A stretch of DNA of 64,000 nucleotides from positions 1 through 64,000 of the forward strand of contig CALQCM020000021.1 of the NCBI GenBank assembly GCA_943329075.2, read 5' to 3'. Made by a program: the position numbers and the translations under genes. Source of the DNA: Chitinophaga pinensis. Lineage in GTDB: Bacteria; Pseudomonadota; Gammaproteobacteria; Burkholderiales; SG8-41. The notes beneath the pieces are model-generated. The model saw only the letters and a list, made by a program, of their open reading frames with translations, was not told where the DNA came from and searched no databases. Of the stretch, positions 39,904 to 48,681 are shown in pieces (position 1 is the first letter of the stretch; each line of letters begins with the position of its first letter).

Positions 39904-40824
39904 ATGTTTTTTCAGGCCCCGCCGGTTGTGCAGACCGAAGTCTTTTCCAGCGTTCCCGACAAACTGCGCAAAAAAGGCCAGCCCGCAAGCTGGATAGACG
40001 CCAATCATCCGGGCTCGGGCATCGACTGTTTTCTCGAAGGCCCGGCCTTCGATCGCGCCGGCAATCTTTACATGGTGGATATTCCCTTTGGCCGTATTCT
40101 GCGCATGTCGCCCAAGGGTGAATTCGACGTGGCAGCGGAATACGACGGCTGGCCGAACGGGCTGGCCATTCACCAGGACGGCCGCATCTTCATTGCTGAT
40201 TACAAACACGGCATCATGGTGCTCGATCCGAAGTCCGGAAAAGTGGAGCCCTGGCTCACGCATTGTTTCTCGGAGAGCTTCAAGGGTGTCAATGATCTGA
40301 CCTTCGCACTGAATGGCGATCTGTATTTCACCGATCAGGGGCAGACCGGTTCGCATGATCCGACAGGGCGCGTTTATCGCGTCGCCACCGACGGCCGCAT
40401 CGACTGCCTGATCAACAACGGCAACAGCCCGAACGGTATCGTGCTCGATCCGCAGGACAAGGTGTTGTTCGTAGCGATGACGCGCGCCAATTGCATGTGG
40501 CACGCGCCGCTGAAGCCCGGTGGCGGCGTCGCCAAGGTTGGCGTCTTCGCCCTGCTGCCCGGCATGCACGGCCCTGACGGCCTCGCCATGGACGAAGCGG
40601 GCAACCTTGCGGTGGCGCATCCGCGCGTGCGCATCATCTGGTTGTTTGACCCCATTGGCGCGCCGCTGCTGCAGATACACAGCGCCGGCAAAAACAGCCG
40701 CATGACCAACATGGCCTACGGCGGCGCCGATCGCAAAACACTCTACATCGTCGATTCCTACAGCGGCGAGGTGCTGACGGCAACAATGCCGGTGGCGGGC
40801 AAGGTGCTCTACTCACACCAATAA
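39904..40824 (+). CDS. SMP-30/gluconolactonase-like beta-propeller hydrolase
   Basis: This 306-residue protein matches the SMP-30/LRE family of six-bladed propellers that open lactones with a bound divalent metal. The first blade has the metal-ligand glutamate in CFLEGPAFDRAGNLYMVD (E45), and later blades show EYDGWPNGLAIHQDGRIFIADYK, GVNDLTFALNGDLYFTDQG and SPNGIVLDP, the N/D ligands of the family. There is no signal peptide. It follows the E2 gene by 30 bases and may be in the same transcript; the physiological lactone is unknown. It ends before a dispersed repeat and a terminator. Confidence 0.85.
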   Translation: MFFQAPPVVQTEVFSSVPDKLRKKGQPASWIDANHPGSGIDCFLEGPAFDRAGNLYMVDIPFGRILRMSPKGEFDVAAEYDGWPNGLAIHQDGRIFIADYKHGIMVLDPKSGKVEPWLTHCFSESFKGVNDLTFALNGDLYFTDQGQTGSHDPTGRVYRVATDGRIDCLINNGNSPNGIVLDPQDKVLFVAMTRANCMWHAPLKPGGGVAKVGVFALLPGMHGPDGLAMDEAGNLAVAHPRVRIIWLFDPIGAPLLQIHSAGKNSRMTNMAYGGADRKTLYIVDSYSGEVLTATMPVAGKVLYSHQ

Positions 40825-40834
40825 TGTTCTGCCG

Positions 40835-40958
40835 TTGTGGCGCAGGCGACCCGCCTGCGTCAACCGCGGTCTGCGATGCACCGGCATTGGACTATTTCAC
40901 ATCACCTCGCAATTGGCGGGCGTTGGCGCTTCTCGCAGGCGAGTCGCCTGCGCCACAA
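40835..40958. repeat. Dispersed inverted-repeat element, copy C
   Basis: Two well-kept arms (TTGTGGCGCAGGCGACCCGC(CTGCG) at 40835-40859 and the inverted CGCAGGCGAGTCGCCTGCGC(CACAA) at 40934-40958) frame a 74-base core that differs from the cores of the other copies. It begins 11 bases after the SMP-30 stop codon. Confidence 0.85.
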
Positions 40959-40977
40959 CACCGTGCCTGATCCACAA

Positions 40978-41011
40978 AAAAAAGCCCGCGGAAAAATCCG
41001 CGGGCTTTTTT
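40978..41011. terminator. Bidirectional terminator between convergent genes
   Basis: A 15-base perfect stem (AAAAAAGCCCGCGGA with its complement) and a 4-base A loop, with an A-run before and a T-run after, between the SMP-30 gene (plus) and the HMGL-like gene (minus). Confidence 0.85.
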
Positions 41012-41028
41012 CTCGTGCCTGTCGCTGA

Positions 41029-42264
41029 TTACGCGTTGGCGCGCTGGCCGATAACCTTCTTGGCGATCGTACGGAACTCGCCTTCGGTCAGCAGTTTCTT
41101 GGTGCCGATCGAATATTTCTTCACTTCCATGGTGATGGCAAGCGCTTCTTCGTCGCTTGCCTCAATGCCGCCTTCATCAAGCCACATCTTCACGGAATCA
41201 ATGCCGCTGCCCTTGCCCATGACGACGGTGGCAGCCGGCTGACCGACCGCGCTCCAGCGCACCGGGAAGAGTTCCGTGGCGAACTTGTCGCCGCAGTTCT
41301 TGAACCAGCTGGCGATGATGCCCGACTCGATTTGATAAAGCGAACTGCCGGTGACCGGTTTATTGGTCGGCACCAGCACGCCGGTGATTTTCTCGACCAG
41401 GCGGGCCAGCGAGGTCAGCTTGGTCAGGTCGATACCGGTGTCGATGTTGTACATCGTGCGCAACGCCATCAGCGTTTCTTCCATCGGCGTGTTACCGGCA
41501 CGTTCGCCGACACCCAGCACCGTGGTGTGTGCGACTTCAACGCCTTCGGCCAGCGCCATGATGGTGTTGGCAACACCCATGCCGAAGTCCTGGTGGAAGT
41601 GCGCTTCGAGGCGCTTGTTGATGCGCGCCTTGACCTTGCGCACGAAGTATTGCATCGCGTGCGGCGAAACCACGCCGAAGGTATCAACCAGGGCCAGCGC
41701 GTCCATATGGCCTTCGGTGGCGACGCGATCAATCAGGTCGAGCACCCAGTGCATTTCGGCGCGCGAGAAATCGATCGGGAAAAACACCACTTCAAGGCCG
41801 TTGTCGCGCGCGAACTTGGTCGCTTCGATCGAGGTCTCGATGGCTTTTTCCATCGGCCAGCGGTAGGCGATGTCCACCATGTGCAGGCTCGACGGGATTT
41901 CCATGACGATGCCGTTGACGCCGGTATCGATAGCGCGTTGCACGTCTTCTTTCATGCAACGCGAGAACGCGAAGATCTGCGGCCCGAGGTTGCGCTTGAC
42001 GATGGTCTTGATCGCTTCGGCATCCGACGGCGAAACGATCGGCATGCCCGCTTCGATGCGGTGCACGCCGGCTTCGGCGAGGCCCTCGGCGATGCGGATC
42101 TTGTCGTCCAGCGTCATGATGATGCCGGTCTGCTGCTCGCCGTCACGCAGGGTGATATCGTGGATCTTGACGTTTTTGGCGAACTTGAAATCTTTGGTTA
42201 CTTCGTCAGCGTAATTCCATTCGCTGACGAACCAGTCGTTGGTCTTCCAGGGTGTGTTTGCCAT
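41029..42264 (-). CDS. HMGL-like / homocitrate-isopropylmalate synthase-family protein
   Basis: This 411-residue TIM-barrel protein belongs to the DRE-TIM metallolyase family, which joins or splits acyl-CoA and 2-oxoacids. The start of the barrel is HDITLRDGEQQTG (R40, D41, E43). The metal-binding pair is HFHQDFGMGVAN (222-233), where the common HxHND reads HxHQD. GVGERAGNTPMEE follows. The long C-terminal allosteric domain of LeuA is missing, so leucine feedback is unlikely. Homocitrate, citramalate or isopropylmalate synthase, or a lyase, are all possible. The gene lies near, but is not part of, the tct/leuCD operon. Confidence 0.8.
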   Translation of the reverse strand: MANTPWKTNDWFVSEWNYADEVTKDFKFAKNVKIHDITLRDGEQQTGIIMTLDDKIRIAEGLAEAGVHRIEAGMPIVSPSDAEAIKTIVKRNLGPQIFAFSRCMKEDVQRAIDTGVNGIVMEIPSSLHMVDIAYRWPMEKAIETSIEATKFARDNGLEVVFFPIDFSRAEMHWVLDLIDRVATEGHMDALALVDTFGVVSPHAMQYFVRKVKARINKRLEAHFHQDFGMGVANTIMALAEGVEVAHTTVLGVGERAGNTPMEETLMALRTMYNIDTGIDLTKLTSLARLVEKITGVLVPTNKPVTGSSLYQIESGIIASWFKNCGDKFATELFPVRWSAVGQPAATVVMGKGSGIDSVKMWLDEGGIEASDEEALAITMEVKKYSIGTKKLLTEGEFRTIAKKVIGQRANA

Positions 42265-42486
42265 GGGAAATTCTCCTTGCTAGTTTCAGGTGGGTACGGC
42301 GATGTAAATAGTAAATTGCTTTTTCTGCGGAAGCTTAATCTGTATCAGGTTCGCGCCTGATTGTCGGGGCGCGTTTTACTACCGGTGTGTACGCGTTATT
42401 GCGGAAAATATCGTGCAAGGACAAGCGTTAACCGGGATGGCGTGGGATTCTACCTTAAATGGCGGCGGCGGGCGAAACCCGCCGAC

Positions 42487-43374
42487 TTAGCGCCGCCCGC
42501 GCGCCTTTTTGCGGCTGGAAAGGTACCAATCCATGATCTGCTCGCCGGTCCAGAACGCCACGCCGGGCTTCTTGCGCAGGGTTTCGAAGACCTGCTCGAA
42601 GTATTTGATCCGGTACGGAACCCCGGAAATATAGGGATGCACGGCAATCGACATAAACTTGGCCGAATGCTTCGATTCCGCGTACAAACGGTCGAAATGG
42701 TCCATGCAGCGCGTATAAAACTCCTTCGCCGGCTGGCTGCGCACGATCATGATCGAAATATCGTTGAGTTCAATGCTATACGGCAGTGAAAGCAAAGGCC
42801 CCTTCTTCGTCTTGATCTCGACCGGTTCGTCGTCCAGCGGCCAGTCGCAGATGTAACGGATACCGGCTTCGGCCAGATGTTCCGGTGTGTCGAGCGTTTG
42901 CGTAAAGCCCGGCCCCAACCAGCCGACCGGTTGTTTGCCGGTGAAGTTCTTGATGACCTTGACCGCCTTGCGGATGGTGGCGCGCTGGTTCGGCTCTAGA
43001 TGGATCGGGCGCTGGTCGTAGGAGTGGCCCATGAATTCCCAGCCGGCATCGAGGCAGGCTTTTGCAATCCGTGGATAATCTTCGCAAACGCGCGCGTTGA
43101 CCGACAGTGACGGCGTGATTTTCAGACGGTCGAGCACCGCCTTCATGCGCCAGAAGCCGACGCGGTTGCCGTATTCATGCCACGCCCAGTGCGGCACGTC
43201 GGGCAACTGCGTGATACCGGTCGGCGGCGGCAGCGCCTGCCGCGGCATCGGGCGCCCGATGTCCCACACCTCGACGTTGACGATCGGCCAGACGATCATG
43301 CGTATGCCTTTGGGCAGCTTCAGCGGTTCGCGGTCGATGCTTGCGGAGTAAGACACTCGTTGCGATGGAATCAT
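42487..43374 (-). CDS. Polysaccharide deacetylase-like (NodB/PuuE-type) protein
   Basis: The 295-residue protein has the deformed barrel of the NodB family. RMIVWPIVNVEVWDIGRPM aligns with the first metal-binding strand, and EFMGHSYDQRPIHL has the His-rich metal-ligand loop. WLGPGFTQTLDTPEHLAEAGIRYICDWPLDDEP is typical of the PuuE/allantoinase-like branch, which often acts on amides, not on polysaccharides. No signal peptide is seen, which supports a cytosolic role in small-molecule catabolism. It is divergent from the Bug receptor gene, about 100 bases apart. Confidence 0.78.
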   Translation of the reverse strand: MIPSQRVSYSASIDREPLKLPKGIRMIVWPIVNVEVWDIGRPMPRQALPPPTGITQLPDVPHWAWHEYGNRVGFWRMKAVLDRLKITPSLSVNARVCEDYPRIAKACLDAGWEFMGHSYDQRPIHLEPNQRATIRKAVKVIKNFTGKQPVGWLGPGFTQTLDTPEHLAEAGIRYICDWPLDDEPVEIKTKKGPLLSLPYSIELNDISIMIVRSQPAKEFYTRCMDHFDRLYAESKHSAKFMSIAVHPYISGVPYRIKYFEQVFETLRKKPGVAFWTGEQIMDWYLSSRKKARGRR

Positions 43375-43472
43375 GGCGGACTGACTATGAAGTTGGCGGA
43401 GCGCCCATTTTACTGAATTTGCGCTGTTTGCACCGCCTGCTCTACCATGCGCGACATTCCCGGAGGATCACA

Positions 43473-44429
43473 ATGACAAGCGCTACATTCGGCTGGTTGT
43501 TTGCCGCAATCGCCCTGACGGCCAACGCCGCCTATCCCGATAAACCGATCCGCATCATCGTGCCCTATGTGCCCGGCGGCAACATCGACATCACCGCACG
43601 CACGCTCGCCCCCGGCCTCGGTGAAGCCCTCGGCCAGACCATCGTGGTCGAAAATCGCGGCGGTGCCGGCGGCACCATCGGCACGGAGATCGCGGCGAAA
43701 GCGCCGGCCGACGGCTACACTCTGCTGCTGGGTTCCAGTGGCACGCTGACCAACGCGCCGGCGCTCTATCCGAAACTCGGTTACGACCCGCTGAAGGATT
43801 TCGCCACGACCTCGATGACTACCATGGTGCCTATCGTCATCGAAACGCATCCATCAGTTCCGGTCAAAACAGTGCGCGAATTCATCGCGCTCGCGAAGTC
43901 ACGGCCCGACCGCATCACCATGGCCTCGGCCGGCAGCGGCAGCAGCAACCATCTGGCCGGGGCGCTGTTTCAGAAGGCCACACAAACGCGGCTTATACAC
44001 GTGCCCTACAAAGGCAGCGGCGCCGCTCTGGTCGATCTGATGGGCGGACAGGTGGATGTGTTCTTTGATCAACTCTCGTCGTCAATCGCGTATCTGCAAT
44101 CCGGTAAATTGCGCGCGATCGCCGTCACGACCCTGAAACGTTCGCCGCATCTGCCGGAGGTGCCGAGCGCCAATGAATCCGGCGTGCCCGGCTTCGATGC
44201 CAGCACGGTCACCGGCATTGCCCTCCCTGCGGCCACACCCGCAGACGTCGTCATGAAGGTGCACGCCGCCCTGGTCAAGGTGCTGCGCGCCAAAGCCACT
44301 CGCGAGAGCTTCGCGCGCTTTGGCGCGGAAACGCTGGAGAGCAGCCCCGAGGAATTTTCGAAATTTATTCGCGAGGATCTGGCGAAGTGGAGCAAGCTTG
44401 TGCGCGAGACCGGCATCAAGCTCGAATAA
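43473..44429 (+). CDS. Bug-family tripartite tricarboxylate transporter receptor
   Basis: This 318-residue periplasmic binding protein is the receptor of a TTT transporter. A signal peptide occupies about residues 1-19 (cut near ANA-AYPDKP). The mature start YPDKPIRIIVPYVPGGNIDITARTL is the family hallmark, followed by VENRGGAGGTIGTEIAAKAPADGYTLL and the VPYKGSGAALVDLMGGQVDVFFDQLSS segment. The ATG at 43473 has GGAGGA in position. It converges with leuD of the tct operon, so this is the likely partner of TctB/TctA at 48.7-50.7 kb. The ligand is unknown. Confidence 0.93.
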   Translation: MTSATFGWLFAAIALTANAAYPDKPIRIIVPYVPGGNIDITARTLAPGLGEALGQTIVVENRGGAGGTIGTEIAAKAPADGYTLLLGSSGTLTNAPALYPKLGYDPLKDFATTSMTTMVPIVIETHPSVPVKTVREFIALAKSRPDRITMASAGSGSSNHLAGALFQKATQTRLIHVPYKGSGAALVDLMGGQVDVFFDQLSSSIAYLQSGKLRAIAVTTLKRSPHLPEVPSANESGVPGFDASTVTGIALPAATPADVVMKVHAALVKVLRAKATRESFARFGAETLESSPEEFSKFIREDLAKWSKLVRETGIKLE

Positions 44430-44457
44430 GCCGACCGTCCCGACGACTGCATGCTCT

Positions 44458-44543
44458 GGTGGCGCAGGCGACCCGCCTGCGAGAAGCACCATGACGTCTG
44501 ATTTCACAAGCCGGCTGACGCAGGCGAGTCGCCTGCGCCACAA
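44458..44543. repeat. Dispersed inverted-repeat element, copy D
   Basis: Arms GGTGGCGCAGGCGACCCGCC(TGCG) at 44458-44481 and CGCAGGCGAGTCGCCTGCGC(CACAA) at 44519-44543 enclose 37 bases. It lies in the 141-base gap between the stop codons of the convergent Bug and leuD-like genes, where a terminator would be expected. Confidence 0.85.
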
Positions 44544-44570
44544 AACCCGCCCGCCGCATTCATCAATCGA

Positions 44571-45188
44571 TTAGCGCATGTCATGATACAACCAGCCGCG
44601 CTCGGCCTTGTAGGCAGCCTCAAAGGCCACGATCGCGGACTGATACTGGCGCGTGCGGTCGACATCATCCAGGCCTTCGAGCAGGCATTTCTTGCGCACC
44701 GGATGAATCTCGAAGTGATGTCGCGTACCGGCGACATCGGTGACGGTCTGCGCGGCGAGATCGACTGCAATGGTCGCGCCGACTTGATCTCTCAGCTGGC
44801 GACGGATTTCAGCGGCTGCGGCGGCAGGCAACACCACCGGCAGCAAGCCGTTTTTGCCGCAGTTGTTGGCAAAAATATCGCCGAAACTTGGCGCGATGAC
44901 ACAGCGGATACCAAACTCATAGAGAGAATAGACCGCGCTCTCGCGCGATGAGCCGCAGCCGAAATTACGGTCGGCGACGATGATGCCCGCTTTGTTGTAG
45001 GGCGCAGCGTTAAGAATGAATTCCTTTTCGCTGCCGTCGGCGTTGAAGCGCAGATCATGAAACAGCACCTGCGCATACTTCGGGCCGCGCGGCACTTTGT
45101 TGAAACGCGTCGGGCACAGCTGATTGGTGTCGATGTTCGGCTGCTCGAACGGTGCGACTATCGCCGTCAATGTCGTAAATGGTTTCAT
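44571..45188 (-). CDS. leuD: LeuD-like hydro-lyase small subunit
   Basis: This 205-residue protein matches the 3-isopropylmalate dehydratase small subunit. The family loop DRNFGCGSSRESAVYSLYEFGIRCVIAPSFGDIFANNC is intact, as is the N-terminal PFEQPNIDTNQLCPTRF. It would form a heterodimer with the LeuC-like product encoded six bases upstream. Because these genes lie among transporter and catabolic genes and no leuA or leuB-type leucine cluster is present, the natural substrate may be a different hydroxyacid. The symbol reflects homology only. Confidence 0.85.
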   Translation of the reverse strand: MKPFTTLTAIVAPFEQPNIDTNQLCPTRFNKVPRGPKYAQVLFHDLRFNADGSEKEFILNAAPYNKAGIIVADRNFGCGSSRESAVYSLYEFGIRCVIAPSFGDIFANNCGKNGLLPVVLPAAAAAEIRRQLRDQVGATIAVDLAAQTVTDVAGTRHHFEIHPVRKKCLLEGLDDVDRTRQYQSAIVAFEAAYKAERGWLYHDMR

Positions 45189-45194
45189 GTTGCC

Positions 45195-46616
45195 TTACGC
45201 CTTCACCATCAGTTCGCGCACGTCGGTAAAACGCCCCTTGAGCGCCGCTGCCGCCGCCATTGCCGGACTCATCAGATGCGTGCGTCCGCCGGTGCCCTGG
45301 CGGCCCTTGAAGTTGCGGTTGGACGTTGAGGCGCAGCGTTCGCCCGGCTGCAACTGATCGCCGTTGAGGGCCGTGCACAGCGAACAACCCGGTTCGCGCC
45401 ATTCGAAACCTGCCGCCGTGAAAATCTTGTCGAGGCCTTCTTTTTCCGCCTGATGCTGGATGGTGCGCGAGCCCGGCACCACCCACGCCGGCACCTGCGC
45501 CTTGCCGAGCTTCGCCACCGCAGCTGCGGCGCGCAGGTCTTCAATGCGCGCATTGGTGCAGGAACCGATAAAGACGCGGTCGATTTTGATATCGGACAAG
45601 GCCATACCCGGGGCCAGCGCCATGTAATCTATGGCCGAGATAATTTCGGCGCGCTGCACTGCGTCCTTGGCATGGCGCGGATCCGGAACAACGCCGTCAA
45701 TCGGCAGCGCCTGTTCAGGATTGGTGCCCCAGGTCACCATGGGGGCAATCGTGCTCGCATCGAGTTCAACTGTTTTATCAAAATTCGCGCCGGCATCCGA
45801 GGGCAGCGTTTTCCAGAACGCCAGCGCTGCATCGAGCGCCGCACCCTTGGGCGCATACGGGCGATCGGCCATATAGGCGAAGGTGGTGTAGTCGGGCGCC
45901 ATCATGCCGGCACGGCCACCGGCTTCGATCGTCATGTTGCACACCGTCATGCGCGCTTCCATGCTCATGGCGCGCACGGTCGAACCCGCATATTCAAGCA
46001 CGTAACCGACGCCGCCGCCGACGCCTATCCTGGCAATGATGGCAAGGATCAGATCCTTGGCCGTCACGCCAAACCCGAGCGCACCGTCGATCACGATGCG
46101 CTGCGTTTTCGGTTTGCGCTGCCACAGCGTCTGCGTGACCATGACGTGCATGATTTCGGAGGCGCCGACACCGAAGGCGAGCGTGCCGAAGGCGCCGTGC
46201 GTCGAGGTGTGCGAATCGGCGCCGACCATCACCAGTCCCGGCTGCGTGATGCCCTGCTCCGGCGGCACAATGTGCAGTATGCCCTGCTCGGGATGATCGA
46301 TGCCGAAATGCGTGATCCGGTGTTCTTTGGCGTTGGCTTCGAGCTGCAACACCATGTTGCGGATTTCCGGCACGGCAATGCCGTTCACACCCTTGCTGCG
46401 TCCGGTGGTCGGCACGTAATGATCATTGAAGGCAAAGACCTGCTGCGGCCGGAACAAGGCGCGCTTCTGCTCGCGTATGGTATCGAAGGCATGCGACGAG
46501 CCCTCGTGGATCAGCGCGCGATCGATATAGAGCAGTGACTCGCCTTCTTCAGTGGCAACGACATGGCGGTCCCATATTTTTTCGAACATGGTCCGCGGCA
46601 TTGCTTGCCCCGGCAT
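45195..46616 (-). CDS. leuC: LeuC-like hydro-lyase large subunit
   Basis: This 473-residue aconitase-superfamily protein carries all three [4Fe-4S] cysteines (IGSCTNARIEDL and PGCSLCTALNGDQL). Conserved motifs include GADSHTSTHGAFGTLAFGVGASE and RCASTSNRNFKGRQG. Several positions differ from ordinary LeuC: GVGGGVGYVLEYAG replaces a GTAGGTGYVIEFAG-type loop and GCSLCTALN replaces GCSMCLAMN, so a paralogue with its own substrate is plausible. Its ATG overlaps the stop codon of the upstream hydrolase gene by one base. It may start at Met6 or Met10 rather than Met1. Confidence 0.85.
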   Translation of the reverse strand: MPGQAMPRTMFEKIWDRHVVATEEGESLLYIDRALIHEGSSHAFDTIREQKRALFRPQQVFAFNDHYVPTTGRSKGVNGIAVPEIRNMVLQLEANAKEHRITHFGIDHPEQGILHIVPPEQGITQPGLVMVGADSHTSTHGAFGTLAFGVGASEIMHVMVTQTLWQRKPKTQRIVIDGALGFGVTAKDLILAIIARIGVGGGVGYVLEYAGSTVRAMSMEARMTVCNMTIEAGGRAGMMAPDYTTFAYMADRPYAPKGAALDAALAFWKTLPSDAGANFDKTVELDASTIAPMVTWGTNPEQALPIDGVVPDPRHAKDAVQRAEIISAIDYMALAPGMALSDIKIDRVFIGSCTNARIEDLRAAAAVAKLGKAQVPAWVVPGSRTIQHQAEKEGLDKIFTAAGFEWREPGCSLCTALNGDQLQPGERCASTSNRNFKGRQGTGGRTHLMSPAMAAAAALKGRFTDVRELMVKA

Positions 46617-47608
46617 TATCGGTGGCCACCGGTCCGCGGCTCGTTGACCACGGCATTGACCAGTGTGCCGATTTTTTCAATCTCGCATTCGATGACGTCG
46701 CCCGCGTTGAGATACCAGTCGGGATTCTCCAATCCGCCGCCGCCGGGCGAGCCGGTAGAAATGATGTCGCCGGGCATCAGCGTCATTTGCGACATGTAGG
46801 AAACCAGTTTCGGAATCGAGTGGATCATGTCGCGCGTGCTGCCGTCCTGACGCAGTTCGCCATTGACGCGGGTCTGAATGCGCAGATTCATCGGATCGGT
46901 GATTTCAACCTTGGTCACCAGATAAGGCCCCATCGGCGCGAAGGTGTCGAAGGTCTTGCCCAGCAACGGATGGCCGGCGTCACTTTCGATGTCGGCGATG
47001 TCACGCGCGGTGATGTCATTCAAAATCGTGTAACCGGCGATCACCTCGTAAGCGCGCTCTTCCGGCACGTGTTTGCATTTCTTGCCGATAACGATGGCGA
47101 GCTCGGTTTCGCAGTCGAGTCGCTTGGTGATTACCGGCTTCAAAATATCGCGCCCCGGGCCGACGATGCACGATGGCACTTTGATGTAACCCGCCGGCAC
47201 CTTGCCGCTGTCGCGCCCCGGGTGTTTCGTAAGACCCGGATAGTTGCGGCCGACGCCGATGATCTTGCTGCCGCGCACCGGCGCGTAAAGACGGCAGTCG
47301 GACAAGGGAATAAACAGGTCTTCGCTGCTCAGGCCGCACGCGTCCGGTTCCGCCTTGACCAGATCGCTCAGCCAGCCATAGGCCTCTGACAGCGCCTCCC
47401 AGGCGGGTGCCCCGACATGCAGAAACTGTGCGACATACGGCGGCAGAAAAATGCTGGCAAGCTCACGCCCTTTCGGATTGCCGATTTCCTCGATCAGGTA
47501 GCGCGCATAACCGGCGCGCAGATCGGCCACCATGTTGTCGCCGACCAGCACGCCGAGACGCGCCTGTGCGGCTTTTTGCCCTTTGCGACTGTAACGCAGC
47601 AGTTTCAT
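46616..47608 (-). CDS. Fumarylacetoacetate hydrolase-family protein
   Basis: This 330-residue protein has the FAH fold. Metal-binding acidic residues are in RLDCETELAIVIGKKC and the conserved NDITARDIADIE, followed by KTFDTFAPMGPYLVT and GDIISTGSPGGGG with the oxyanion-side loop. Family members hydrolyse C-C bonds, decarboxylate oxaloacetate-type acids or isomerise unsaturated oxoacids. In this operon it could act on an unsaturated or beta-oxo acid made by the neighbouring enzymes. It is translationally coupled to the leuC-like gene and follows the dehydrogenase gene by 29 bases. Confidence 0.88.
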   Translation of the reverse strand: MKLLRYSRKGQKAAQARLGVLVGDNMVADLRAGYARYLIEEIGNPKGRELASIFLPPYVAQFLHVGAPAWEALSEAYGWLSDLVKAEPDACGLSSEDLFIPLSDCRLYAPVRGSKIIGVGRNYPGLTKHPGRDSGKVPAGYIKVPSCIVGPGRDILKPVITKRLDCETELAIVIGKKCKHVPEERAYEVIAGYTILNDITARDIADIESDAGHPLLGKTFDTFAPMGPYLVTKVEITDPMNLRIQTRVNGELRQDGSTRDMIHSIPKLVSYMSQMTLMPGDIISTGSPGGGGLENPDWYLNAGDVIECEIEKIGTLVNAVVNEPRTGGHR

Positions 47609-47637
47609 GCCAATTCTCCCCGGCCCGTTCAGGCCTT

Positions 47638-48666
47638 TTATGCCTTGATTCTGTCGATGATCGCGCGCGTCATGCCGCGGGTGCCTGCAGTACCGCCGAG
47701 GTCGCGCGTGACTTGTTTGCCTTCACGTAATACGTCCGTCAGCGCGGCATCAATGCGGTCGGCCGCGTTTGCCTCGCCGAGATAACGCAGCATCATCACC
47801 ACGGAGAGGATGAGCGCCATCGGGTTGGCCATGTCCTTGCCCGCGATGTCCGGCGCGCTGCCGTGCACCGCTTCGAACATCGCGCAGTCGGTGCCGATAT
47901 TGGCGCCGGGCGCAACACCCAAGCCGCCAACCAGCCCCGCCGCCAGATCCGAAATGATGTCGCCATAGAGGTTCGGCAGCACCAGACAATCGAAGGTTTC
48001 CGGCTTGATCACCAGTTCCATGCTCAGCGCATCGATCACGCGCGCATCGAATTCAAATGCCGGATATTCCTTCGCCACCTTTTCCGCCGACCTCAGGAAA
48101 AGACCGTCGGTCAGCTTGAGCACATTGGATTTGTGCACGGCGGTGAGTTTTTTGCGGCCGGTGCGCTGCATGTAATCGAAAGCGAAGCGCGTCACGCGCT
48201 CGCTGGCGCCGCGTGTGATGATCTTGATCGCTTCGGCAGTGTCGGCATCGATCATGCGCTCGCGGCCAATATACAGATCTTCGCTGTTTTCGCGAAAAAT
48301 CATGATATCGACGTTTTCAAAACGCGATTTGATGCCGGGATAATTGCGCGCCGGCCGCACGTTGACGAAGAGCTTCAACTCCTTGCGCAGTGCAATCGCC
48401 ACACTCGGATAAATGCGGTCGCCGACCTGCACCGGATAGGCATCACCGAACGGCGTCTGCGTCGGCCCTTTGACCGCGATCTTGTTGCGGGCGATCGATT
48501 CGAACACGGCGGACGGCAGCGGATTGCCGTCTGCGTTGCCGACGCGCATGCCGGCCTCGACCACTTCCCACGTAATGGCAACGCCGCTGGCGTCGACGAC
48601 ATCGCGCGCGGACTGGGTGACTTCCGGGCCGATGCCATCGCCCGGTATGAGTGTTACGCGGTGCAT
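47638..48666 (-). CDS. Isocitrate/isopropylmalate dehydrogenase-family protein
   Basis: This 342-residue beta-decarboxylating dehydrogenase would oxidise a 2-hydroxyacid with a 3-carboxyl group and release CO2. Substrate-site stretches are GPTQTPFGDAYP, LFVNVRPARNYPG and IFRENSEDLYIGRE; the catalytic lysine and the metal-binding aspartates are in VHKSNVLK and NLYGDIISDLAAG. The FEAVHGSAPDIAG loop favours NAD. NVRP with RENSED is closer to NAD-isocitrate or homoisocitrate dehydrogenases than to LeuB. Sixteen bases upstream is tctA. I do not assign a substrate. Confidence 0.85.
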   Translation of the reverse strand: MHRVTLIPGDGIGPEVTQSARDVVDASGVAITWEVVEAGMRVGNADGNPLPSAVFESIARNKIAVKGPTQTPFGDAYPVQVGDRIYPSVAIALRKELKLFVNVRPARNYPGIKSRFENVDIMIFRENSEDLYIGRERMIDADTAEAIKIITRGASERVTRFAFDYMQRTGRKKLTAVHKSNVLKLTDGLFLRSAEKVAKEYPAFEFDARVIDALSMELVIKPETFDCLVLPNLYGDIISDLAAGLVGGLGVAPGANIGTDCAMFEAVHGSAPDIAGKDMANPMALILSVVMMLRYLGEANAADRIDAALTDVLREGKQVTRDLGGTAGTRGMTRAIIDRIKA

Positions 48667-48681
48667 GCTGTTCTGCCTTGT

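Noticed and set aside
32134..44543. The four related repeats as a CRISPR array
   Set aside because: Copies are kilobases apart with genes between them, inverted arms and variable cores; there is no regular spacing and no cas gene.
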